This document shows positions 1 through 4,816 of a DNA stretch of 5,523 bases, in pieces. The position numbers were made by a program, and so were the translations under genes. The DNA comes from Anaerolineales bacterium (GTDB lineage Bacteria > Chloroflexota > Anaerolineae > Anaerolineales > VGOW01): contig CAKKQG010000134.1 in NCBI GenBank assembly GCA_919901875.1, forward strand, positions 1 to 5,523, written 5' to 3'. Below the pieces are notes generated by a model. That model made no database searches. It had not been told where the DNA came from and was given only the letters and a program-made list of their open reading frames with translations. How positions within the stretch are numbered: position 1 is the first letter of the stretch; each line of letters starts with the position of its first letter.

Positions 1-598
1 TTGGCACGATGTCGCCGTCTTCGATGTTTAGAAACGGTTTGAAGTTAAGCATCGCCCCCAATATCGCCTGCGCTTTGCTAAAGCGACCGGCGTTAGCAAG
101 ATAATCGAGTGTGTCTACGAAAAAGGCAACATACAATTGATGCGAGAGTCCGCGCACCAAACGGACAATATCTTCCACCGATGATCCGCCCTCTGCCGCG
201 AAAGCCGCTTTCTCTACCAACCACCCAAGCCCAACCGACGTGGAAAGTGAATCGATCAGATGAATTTTAGATCGCCCGGCAAACGGTTCACTAGCGATCT
301 TGGCATTTTGCAAAGTGTGACTCAATTTACTCGAGATGTGGATCGAGATGATCTCGTCGCCGGGTTTTGCCAGACCGGCGTAGACGGTTGAAAACGAGTC
401 CAACGTTGGGGCGTGGGCAATCGGCATCACATCCGATTCATCGAGCCGTTTAAAAAATTCTTCCGACGACAGATCCACGCCTTCTTTAAATACTCTCGTG
501 CCGAAGTGAACCGTAAGCGGGACGACCGAGATATTATGTTTGCGCGGGAAATCAGGATCGAGAAAATGCGCGGTGCTATCGGTGACGAGGCGGATCAT
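1..598 (-). CDS. degV: DegV-family (FakB-like) fatty-acid-binding protein, C-terminus cut by window
   Basis: The reverse strand reads without a stop from the ATG at 598 to the window edge, giving 199 residues of a family that is usually about 280. Visible family hallmarks are the N-terminal LVTDSTA (4-10), VVPLTVHFG (25-33), the acid-binding loop SSKLSHT (89-95) followed by QNA, IDSLSTSVGLG (115-125), and FVDTLDYLANAGR (160-172) leading into GAMLNFKP (181-188). The start is firm because the TDST motif normally begins a few residues after the initiator. Known family members bind one fatty acid in a buried pocket and hand its carboxylate to FakA for phosphorylation. Lying 59 nt downstream of a fakA-type gene on the same strand supports that role. 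Two oddities stand out: the usual T-S-Q-P segment reads IAHAP (60-64), and GGRI reads AGRF (170-173). No Shine-Dalgarno is visible, because a heptad repeat runs up to the ATG. Family assignment is secure; ligand and partner are inferred. Confidence 0.9.
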   Translation of the reverse strand, partial: MIRLVTDSTAHFLDPDFPRKHNISVVPLTVHFGTRVFKEGVDLSSEEFFKRLDESDVMPIAHAPTLDSFSTVYAGLAKPGDEIISIHISSKLSHTLQNAKIASEPFAGRSKIHLIDSLSTSVGLGWLVEKAAFAAEGGSSVEDIVRLVRGLSHQLYVAFFVDTLDYLANAGRFSKAQAILGAMLNFKPFLNIEDGDIVP

Positions 599-600
599 TT

Positions 601-649
601 AGAGATTGGAGATTAGAGATTGGAAATTTGGAGTTTGAAGTTTGAATTT
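601..649 (-). repeat. Heptanucleotide tandem repeat directly upstream of degV
   Basis: Exactly seven consecutive 7-nt units fill the fakA-degV gap. On the + strand they are AGAGATT, GGAGATT, AGAGATT, GGAAATT, TGGAGTT, TGAAGTT and TGAATTT, a purine-rich word ending in TT. In the direction of degV they read as AATCTCY-type units that stop 2 nt before the start codon, so the tract takes the place where a ribosome binding site would be expected. The pattern resembles the short tandem heptamer repeats (STRR) described in cyanobacterial genomes; that comparison is by resemblance only. No function is shown by the sequence. Confidence 0.85.
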
Positions 650-657
650 CTTCAACT

Positions 658-2346
658 CTATTCCAAAGAAAAAATATAGTGGTAATGTTGCTGCCCACCC
701 TGATGAGTTTCGATTTCAAGATGTTCGTAGTGTTCTTTGACGGCGTCGGCGGTTTTTTCAACAGAGTCTTGCGTCAGACCATTGCCATAGTACAACGTTA
801 GCAACTCACGATCTGCCGCGCCCATTTTGCCAAGCAGATCGACCACAACCGCATCAGGCGAGTCGCCCGCGCTGACCATCTTGCCGTTATGCAATCCAAT
901 GATCTGCCCCTCTTTCACGGCAACGCCATCAATCTCGACCGAGCGACTGGCAGTGGCGATCTCGCCCGTTTCGACTTCGGCGATGCGGCGCTCCATTGCG
1001 GCAGCCACTTCATCAAAATCACCATCGGCATGAAAGGAAAGCATGGCGGCGATGCCTTGCGGCACGGTGCGAGTGGGGATCACTTTAACTTTCTTCACCG
1101 TTGCCTCTGCCGCTTGTTGTGCGGCAAGTTGGATATTTTTATTATTCGGAAGGATGATCGCTCTATCGGTTGGCAGATCCTCAAACGCGGCGAGAAAGTC
1201 TGCCGTGCTGGGATTCTTGGTTTGACCGCCAGATACAAGTGCCACCGCTTTGTTGCCAAAAATTTTATCGAAGCCTATTCCCGGTGAAACGACGACAGCG
1301 ACGATCTGCCCATCGTTGATCTCGATTTTTCGTCTACCCTTATTCTGAATGTCGTCCACTTGCGCCAACAAATTTTCCATGTGGACGTTGACCACCGTGC
1401 CAAGCGTCTCGGCAAGATCAATCGGTTCTTGCCGTTTCTCTTTGGGCAGATGAACGTGAACGCGATAGATGTCATCGCCCGCGCCCACTTGGATCGACGT
1501 GCCGATCTTTTCCAGATCGCCGTAAAAAGTTTTGAGATCGAGAGCGGCAGTCGGACGAAAATCTACAACGACTTCCCAGTCTTGTCCGGGCTCTACCGCT
1601 TCCATCGCCACGCCCACCGCTTGCAGATCGAGCGGTTTGATATCCACCTCAAGCGCGACATCGAGCGGCAGACCTTGAACGAAACGCACCATGCCTTCGA
1701 GAATAATCGCCAAACCTTTGCCACCCGAATCCACCACGCCTGCCTGTTTGAGAATGGGCAACAATTCTGGGGTGCGCGCCACAGACTCGTGACAGGCAAC
1801 GACAACTTTTTCTAAAACGATTCGCAGATCGTTGTGGTGCGCGGCAGCGCCTTCGGCGGCGACGGCGGCATCTTTGGAAACGGTGAGGATCGTTCCCTCC
1901 ACTGGTTTGACGACTCCGCGATACGCGGTATCGGTGGCATCACGCATAGCTTTGGCAAAATCGAGCGCGGTGAACGAGGCGCGATCACCGATGCCGCGCG
2001 CGAAACCGCGAAACAGTTGTGAGAGGATGACGCCGCTGTTGCCGCGCGCGCCCATCAACGCGCCCTGGGCGATGGCGTGAGCCACTTTGCCCGCGCTGGG
2101 TTCTTCTTTATTTTCGATCTCTTTAAATGCGGTTTGAACGGTGAGCAGCATGTTCGTGCCGGTGTCACCGTCGGGGATGGGGAAGACGTTGAGGGCGTTG
2201 ATGACTTGGTGATTTGTTTTGAGCCAAGCCAGCCCGGCGGCGATGAGCAATTTAAATTGATGACCGTCACACGTCAATAATTCCCCTTCGCGTCGAAGTG
2301 AGCGTTCTGCGCGGCGCATATCGGGGTTCATTGACATTAAGTCCAT
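658..2346 (-). CDS. fakA: FakA/YloV-type fatty acid kinase (DhaL-domain protein)
   Basis: This 562-residue protein matches the FakA/YloV family along its length (usually about 550). The N-terminal DhaL nucleotide-binding domain shows NALNVFPIPDGDTGTNM (50-66), with D59 and D61 as Mg-ATP ligands. It continues with LMGARGNSGVILSQLFRG (97-114), VKPVEGTILTVSKDA (146-160) and RTPELLPILKQAGVVDSGGKG (191-211). The middle domain ends in YRVHVHL (294-300), and the C-terminal domain closes with YHYIFSLE. Known members phosphorylate a fatty acid carried by FakB to acyl phosphate for phospholipid synthesis. It lies between an Asp23-family gene and degV on the same strand, probably one operon. The first ATG has a weak AAAGG 12 nt upstream and gives about 23 residues more than the family core. 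A TTG at 2277 with a strong upstream AAGGGG is a serious alternative start. A cysteine that I recall in the middle-domain metal site of characterised FakA is not evident around 255-265. Confidence 0.93.
   Translation of the reverse strand: MDLMSMNPDMRRAERSLRREGELLTCDGHQFKLLIAAGLAWLKTNHQVINALNVFPIPDGDTGTNMLLTVQTAFKEIENKEEPSAGKVAHAIAQGALMGARGNSGVILSQLFRGFARGIGDRASFTALDFAKAMRDATDTAYRGVVKPVEGTILTVSKDAAVAAEGAAAHHNDLRIVLEKVVVACHESVARTPELLPILKQAGVVDSGGKGLAIILEGMVRFVQGLPLDVALEVDIKPLDLQAVGVAMEAVEPGQDWEVVVDFRPTAALDLKTFYGDLEKIGTSIQVGAGDDIYRVHVHLPKEKRQEPIDLAETLGTVVNVHMENLLAQVDDIQNKGRRKIEINDGQIVAVVVSPGIGFDKIFGNKAVALVSGGQTKNPSTADFLAAFEDLPTDRAIILPNNKNIQLAAQQAAEATVKKVKVIPTRTVPQGIAAMLSFHADGDFDEVAAAMERRIAEVETGEIATASRSVEIDGVAVKEGQIIGLHNGKMVSAGDSPDAVVVDLLGKMGAADRELLTLYYGNGLTQDSVEKTADAVKEHYEHLEIETHQGGQQHYHYIFSLE
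2275..2288 (-). promoter_or_regulatory. Alternative ribosome binding site and TTG start inside fakA
   Basis: On the reverse strand the bases AAGGGGAA (2288 to 2281) lie 5 nt before a TTG (2277-2275) in the fakA frame. Starting there gives M-TCDGHQF, which begins three residues before the DG that sits close to the N-terminus of B. subtilis YloV. This Shine-Dalgarno is stronger and better spaced than the AAAGG (2363-2359) before the upstream ATG at 2346. The intervening residues (1-23, rich in Arg and Glu) have no obvious family counterpart. The site may therefore decide the true start, with the hairpin repeat and about 70 nt more then forming an untranslated leader. Confidence 0.45.
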
Positions 2347-2379
2347 CGAGATAGTTAACCTTTAGAGATGAATTAAAGA

Positions 2380-2428
2380 AGCGATGAGCGGTGAGCAATG
2401 AGCCGCTCAATGCTCACCGCTCATCGCT
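2380..2428 (-). repeat. Inverted heptad repeat forming a long hairpin between yloU and fakA
   Basis: The arms 2380-2397 and 2411-2428 are perfectly complementary over 18 bp (AGCGATGAGCGGTGAGCA against its complement). The 13-nt centre contains a further TGAGC/GCTCA pairing. Inside the left arm the period is seven: GCGATGA, GCGGTGA, GCAATGA. The right half carries the same words in inverted orientation. The element starts 1 nt after the yloU stop codon. On the reverse strand it is followed by TTCTTTAATT, which is moderately U-rich. It could thus act as an attenuator or as an mRNA-processing hairpin that sets the fakA level relative to yloU, but the T-run is interrupted and termination is only a possibility. 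Confidence 0.85.
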
Positions 2429-2429
2429 G

Positions 2430-2795
2430 TTAATCGGTGTTGCTCACTCGCAACCCTTGCACATACACATTCACTTCGGTCACATGCAAGCCGGTGGTCT
2501 TCTCGACGTTGAAGCGCACGGTGTTAGCGGCTGACCGCGCCACCGAGGCAATGCGCGTGCCATATTCGACGATGACATAGAGATCAATGGTGACATCACT
2601 GCCGTTGATGTGAACGTCAATGCCGCGATGCGGATCGCCGGTCAGGGTGGAGGCGATGCCATCCACGATATTTTTGGATGCCATACCGACCACGCCATAT
2701 GAGCGGGTGACGGCATACGCGGCAATGGTGGCAATCGCTAGCGGAGAAATTTCCACCGCGCCAAGTGAACTGTTGAAATTCTGTTCATCGCTCAT
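2430..2795 (-). CDS. yloU: Asp23/Gls24 (YloU) family protein
   Basis: This 121-residue acidic protein has the full family pattern. GAVEISPLAIATIAAYAV (12-29) is followed by YGVVGMAS (33-40), RGIDVHINGSDVTIDLYVIVEYG (57-79), and the C-terminal VEKTTGLHVTEVNVYVQGL (97-115). Length is typical. Family members are small cytoplasmic or membrane-associated proteins of poorly defined biochemistry, linked in Gram-positives to envelope stress (Asp23 in Staphylococcus, anchored by AmaP). No transmembrane segment is seen here. The ATG at 2795 has AGGA (2808-2805) at a 9-nt spacing, and the conserved domain begins about 12 residues in, so the start is well supported. It is the first gene of the leftward cluster with fakA and degV and is divergent from rpmB. 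This rpmB / yloU / fakA arrangement also occurs in Bacillus, which suggests a long-conserved tie to lipid or envelope homeostasis. The molecular role is unknown. Confidence 0.92.
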   Translation of the reverse strand: MSDEQNFNSSLGAVEISPLAIATIAAYAVTRSYGVVGMASKNIVDGIASTLTGDPHRGIDVHINGSDVTIDLYVIVEYGTRIASVARSAANTVRFNVEKTTGLHVTEVNVYVQGLRVSNTD

Positions 2796-2877
2796 AGACT
2801 GAAATCCTGAAGTATGGTAACATCTCGCTCGCGCTGTTCAAAGCGCGATGTTGAAATTATGAAAGGAAATAATTGAT
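2796..2877. promoter_or_regulatory. Divergent intergenic region between yloU and rpmB, with rpmB leader hairpin
   Basis: These 82 nt must hold the start signals for both divergent units. A perfect 6-bp hairpin, CGCGCT (2830-2835) with AGCGCG (2842-2847) and a 6-nt loop, lies 14 nt upstream of the rpmB Shine-Dalgarno (GAAAGGA, 2861-2867). For the leftward direction, TTGAAC (2841-2836) and TACCAT (2819-2814) are 16 nt apart and make a weak sigma70-like pair. The predicted start point would, however, fall at the edge of the yloU ribosome binding site. I find no convincing rightward promoter, so this region may be read by a non-canonical signal. Confidence 0.35.
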
Positions 2878-3063
2878 ATGGCAAAGTGCAATAAGTGCGG
2901 CAAGGCAGTGACATTTGGTCATGCGATCTCGCATTCCAAACGAGCAACCAACCGCCCGTTCCGACCGAACTTGCAAAAAGTTTCTATTATGAACGCGCAC
3001 GGTCGCATGGTTCAATCCACTATGTGCACCAAATGCATCAAAGCATTGGGCAAGGTGCGTTAA
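2878..3063 (+). CDS. rpmB: 50S ribosomal protein L28, zinc-ribbon (C+) form
   Basis: This 61-residue basic protein is a complete bL28 of usual length. It begins MAKCNKCGKAVTFGHAISHS and continues with the characteristic TNRPFRPNLQKV (24-35). Four cysteines in two CxxC pairs (C4/C7 and C50/C53) show the zinc-binding variant; many bacteria instead carry a cysteine-free version. It is a structural component of the large ribosomal subunit. The start is well supported: GAAAGGA at 2861-2867 is 10 nt before the ATG. The gene stands alone on this strand, diverging from yloU, and is closed by a strong intrinsic terminator 18 nt after its stop codon. It is therefore probably a monocistronic transcript. 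The small hairpin in its leader (2830-2847) could be involved in control, but no known L28 regulatory motif is recognised. Confidence 0.97.
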   Translation: MAKCNKCGKAVTFGHAISHSKRATNRPFRPNLQKVSIMNAHGRMVQSTMCTKCIKALGKVR

Positions 3064-3081
3064 TTTCGTAACGCCTCACTT

Positions 3082-3116
3082 ATCGGCGGATGCGCGAGCA
3101 TTCGCCGATTTTGTTT
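3082..3116 (+). terminator. Rho-independent terminator of rpmB
   Basis: A 12-bp stem pairs 3082-3093 (ATCGGCGGATGC) with 3098-3109 (GCATTCGCCGAT), with a single G-U pair at 3089/3102. It is closed by a GCGA (GNRA-type) tetraloop at 3094-3097 and followed by TTTTGTTT (3109-3116). It begins 18 nt after the rpmB stop. Stem stability, stable loop and U-tract all fit an intrinsic terminator. Confidence 0.93.
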
Positions 3117-3141
3117 AAAGCAATCATACCTGTGCGATAAT
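3114..3141 (+). promoter_or_regulatory. Probable extended -10 promoter of the transporter/flavin reductase unit
   Basis: GATAAT (3136-3141) matches the -10 consensus at five of six positions and is directly preceded by TGC (3133-3135), an extended -10 element. A poor -35, TTTAAA (3114-3119), lies 16 nt upstream and overlaps the T-run of the rpmB terminator. Transcription would start near 3148, giving an untranslated leader of about 100 nt that contains the inverted heptad repeat. Because rpmB is closed by its own terminator, the downstream genes need a promoter here. Confidence 0.5.
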
Positions 3142-3172
3142 CAAAAAGCAAGACGGAGATGTGAGATAAAGG

Positions 3173-3246
3173 GATGAATTATGAAGGATGAATTATGAAT
3201 CGTTGTTCATTGTTTCATCCTTCTGCCTTCATAATTCATAATTTTG
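3173..3246 (+). repeat. Inverted heptad repeat (hairpin) upstream of the TSUP transporter
   Basis: The left part has four 7-nt units: GATGAAT, TATGAAG, GATGAAT, TATGAAT (3173-3200). After a short spacer the complementary words TTCATCC, TTCTGCC, TTCATAA, TTCATAA follow (3214-3241). Possible pairings include 3174-3187 with 3226-3239 (14 bp perfect) and 3183-3192 with 3214-3223 (10 bp perfect), so alternative folds exist. The design parallels the element at 2380-2428 but uses a different word. It occupies the mRNA leader and ends just before the start codon at 3250, where no Shine-Dalgarno is visible. Confidence 0.85.
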
Positions 3247-3249
3247 TAA

Positions 3250-4032
3250 ATGACCATTATTGATGCTGTCCTCATTTTCCTAGCCGCCATCTTGGGCGGC
3301 GGACTCAACGCCATCGCCGGTGGCGGCAGCTTCATCACTGTTCCGACTCTGATCTTTGTCAACGTGCCTGCGACGTTTGCCAGCGCGACGAATGCGCTTT
3401 CGTTGTGGCCCGGCTCGATCTCCAGCGCGATTGCATTACGCAAAGAGTTGAGCGATCAGAAACAAAACGTGATCTTCTTTGGCGTCACAAGTTTGGCGGG
3501 CGGCGTTACGGGTGCGTTGCTGCTTATCCGCACACCGAATGACACCTTCGTTAAGTTGCTGCCATTCTTCATGTTGTTTGCCACGCTCATGTTTGTCTAT
3601 GGCAATACGCTCACCAAAAGTTTGCGCGAGCGGTTAACGCAATCAGGCAAGCACTCCATTGTGTGGTTGGCAGGTGTGTTAGCGATTCAATTTGTCATCG
3701 CCATCTACGGCGGCTACTTCGGCGGCGGGTTGGGCATTTTGCTACTCGGCACAATGTCGTTGATGGATATGAAAGACATTCACCGCATGAACGGACTCAA
3801 AGCGGTGCTGGCTGTTTTGATCAACGGGGCTGCCGTCGTCACCTTTGCCATTCGCAATTACATTTGGTGGCAGCACGCACTGGTGATGATCGTCGGCGCG
3901 ATCATCGGCGGTTACTTTGCCGCTTATTACGCGCGTAAACTTAATCCGCTTTACGTGCGGCGGTTTGTGATCATCGTCGGCTGCGCGATCACAATCTATT
4001 TCTTTTTGAAATACAACTTGGGGATTTTGTAA
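3250..4032 (+). CDS. TSUP (TauE/SafE) family membrane transporter
   Basis: This 260-residue, strongly hydrophobic protein has the two-half layout of the TSUP family. The first half carries the signature GGGLNAIAGGGSFITVPTL (16-34) followed by SATNAL (45-50). The second carries YGGYFGGGLGILLL (153-166) followed by HRMNGLKAVLAVLIN (178-192). About eight membrane spans can be drawn, near 3-22, 28-46, 73-93, 103-119, 136-156, 184-202, 208-228 and 238-254. Length is usual. Family members move sulfite, sulfoacetate, thiosulfate or other small organic anions, or act in lactate and pyruvate exchange. The substrate cannot be told from sequence. The ATG at 3250 starts right at the first membrane span, but no ribosome binding site precedes it and the upstream bases are heptad repeat. 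The stop is 5 nt before the next gene, so the two are probably co-transcribed and translationally coupled. Confidence 0.92.
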   Translation: MTIIDAVLIFLAAILGGGLNAIAGGGSFITVPTLIFVNVPATFASATNALSLWPGSISSAIALRKELSDQKQNVIFFGVTSLAGGVTGALLLIRTPNDTFVKLLPFFMLFATLMFVYGNTLTKSLRERLTQSGKHSIVWLAGVLAIQFVIAIYGGYFGGGLGILLLGTMSLMDMKDIHRMNGLKAVLAVLINGAAVVTFAIRNYIWWQHALVMIVGAIIGGYFAAYYARKLNPLYVRRFVIIVGCAITIYFFLKYNLGIL

Positions 4033-4037
4033 GTCAA

Positions 4038-4634
4038 ATGATCATCAAGCCGTCCGAACTCCAACCGCGTGACGCCTATCGTCTCCTCATCAGCGTCGTC
4101 GTCCCACGCCCCATCGGTTGGGTCTCCTCTGTTGGCACAGATGGATCACTTAACCTTGCGCCATTCTCATTCTTCAACGCCGTCGGGCAGAACACCGTGA
4201 TGATCTCGGTCGGGCAACGCAAAGGAGCGGCGAAGGACACACTTCGCAACGCTCTAGAGACACGCGAATTCGTGGTCAACATTGTCAGTGAAGATTTAGC
4301 CGAAGCGATGAACCTGACCTCTGGTGACTATGATTACACGGTGAATGAATTTGATCTGGCGCGACTCGCGCCCGCCCCTTCACTCGAGGTGAAGCCTCCG
4401 CGCGTCGCGGCTGCCGCCGTGGCGCTGGAGTGCCGCGTCACCCAGATCGTTCCAGTGGACGGCACCACCGATACCATGATCTTGGGTCGCATCGTTTGCT
4501 TTCACATCCGCGATGATCTGTTGCGCGCCGATGGCACCGTTGACGCGAAACTTCTTAAACCTGTCGGGCGTTTAAGCGGCGATGAGTATGCTAAACTTGG
4601 AGACATCTTTAAGATGACTCGCCCCAGAGTCTAG
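4038..4634 (+). CDS. Flavin-reductase-like FMN-binding split-barrel protein
   Basis: This 198-residue protein belongs to the flavin reductase-like family (FMN-binding split barrel). Marks are PRPIGWVSSVGTDGSLNLAP (23-42) and SFFNAVGQNTVMISVGQR (44-61), followed by KDTLRNALETREFVVNIV (66-83), which in relatives surround the FMN phosphate and ring. Further marks are MNLTSGDYDYTVNEF (91-105) and a C-terminal LLKPVGRLSGDEYAKLG (172-188). Relatives bind FMN non-covalently, often as dimers; some reduce flavins with NAD(P)H and others, such as flavoredoxin, act as electron carriers. It is cytoplasmic, with no signal peptide. The start follows the transporter stop by 5 nt, with only a distant GGGG as a possible ribosome binding site, so translation may depend on reinitiation. 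Pairing with a TSUP transporter hints at joint work on a sulfur or organic-acid compound, but this is inference from position only. Family assignment is solid. Confidence 0.92.
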   Translation: MIIKPSELQPRDAYRLLISVVVPRPIGWVSSVGTDGSLNLAPFSFFNAVGQNTVMISVGQRKGAAKDTLRNALETREFVVNIVSEDLAEAMNLTSGDYDYTVNEFDLARLAPAPSLEVKPPRVAAAAVALECRVTQIVPVDGTTDTMILGRIVCFHIRDDLLRADGTVDAKLLKPVGRLSGDEYAKLGDIFKMTRPRV

Positions 4635-4672
4635 AAAGAATCAGTTGTAGATTTCGCTAGCGATTTTTGTTT

Positions 4673-4776
4673 TGTCATTCCGAGCAACCCTTCGACTTCG
4701 CTCAGGGCAAGCGCAAGGAATCTCTTTTAGTAGCCCGAGAGATTCCTCGCCGTGCTACTAAGTCCTCGGAATGACA
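4673..4776. repeat. Composite palindromic (REP/MITE-like) intergenic element
   Basis: The outer ends are a perfect 12-bp inverted repeat: TGTCATTCCGAG (4673-4684) and CTCGGAATGACA (4765-4776). An inner perfect 9-bp pair AGGAATCTC (4716-4724) / GAGATTCCT (4739-4747) flanks the centre. TTAGTAGC (4727-4734) can also pair with GCTACTAA (4754-4761) as an alternative fold. The left spacer between outer and inner arms is 31 nt and contains the small palindrome at 4688-4707; the right spacer is 17 nt. Such CATTCCGAG...GGAATCTC modules resemble dispersed palindromes in many bacterial genomes. No coding potential is seen, which fits a small non-autonomous repeat. Confidence 0.85.
4688..4707. repeat. 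Nested CCCTTCGA...CAGGG mini-palindrome
   Basis: CCCTTCGACTTCGCTCAGGG is an imperfect palindrome: CCCT pairs with AGGG, and GA and TC inside can pair around a bulge. It lies only in the left spacer of the surrounding composite element and accounts for the 14-nt size difference between the two spacers. This looks like one repeat type inserted in, or recombined with, another. The word is of a REP-like kind seen dispersed in other genomes. Confidence 0.6.
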
Positions 4777-4781
4777 TTTTT

Positions 4782-4816
4782 AATCCGCAATCAGAAATCT
4801 ACAATCCAAAATCCAA
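4782..4816 (+). repeat. Heptanucleotide tandem repeat abutting the exonuclease start codon
   Basis: Five 7-nt units follow one another: AATCCGC, AATCAGA, AATCTAC, AATCCAA, AATCCAA. The next three bases are the ATG at 4817. The common word AATCnnn is the same type as the tract before degV when read in the direction of that gene. The tract fills the place of a ribosome binding site, none being recognisable, and is A/C-rich and probably unstructured. Confidence 0.85.

Larger units (their letters stand above)
4673..4781 (+). terminator. Possible terminator formed by the palindromic element after the flavin reductase gene
   Basis: The perfect 12-bp outer arms are followed on the + strand by TTTTT (4777-4781), so the folded element could end transcripts of the transporter/flavin reductase unit. 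The opposite strand lacks a T-run after the hairpin, so the effect would be one-way. The loop between the arms is long and needs the inner hairpins to fold first, which lowers confidence. No other good terminator is found after 4634; the 10-nt palindrome TCGCTAGCGA at 4654-4663 before a T-rich run has too tight a loop. Confidence 0.35.

Noticed and set aside
413..616. Forward open frame of 67 codons
   Set aside because: It lies antisense to degV, which shows strong family motifs, and its end runs into the heptad tract. It has no ribosome site and no recognisable motif.
889..1815. Forward open frames of 132 and 151 codons antisense to fakA
   Set aside because: fakA is conserved across this whole stretch. 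The opposite frames are shadows of its codon use and show no domain pattern.
2430..2802. Short forward open frame across the yloU gene (2620-2802)
   Set aside because: Complement of a well-conserved Asp23-family gene; no start signal and no family resemblance.
2796..2877. Known ribosomal-protein leader or riboswitch before rpmB
   Set aside because: Only a 6-bp hairpin is seen, with no recognised aptamer or conserved leader motif.
2380..3246. CRISPR array
   Set aside because: The repeats have a 7-nt period and no unique spacers; inverted arms replace direct repeats, and no cas gene is present.
4654..4673. Intrinsic terminator at the palindrome TCGCTAGCGA before a T-rich run
   Set aside because: The stem would be four base pairs with a two-base loop, too small to be credible despite the following T-run.
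4673..4776. Insertion sequence with transposase
   Set aside because: Only about 100 nt long with no coding frame; at most a non-autonomous palindromic repeat.
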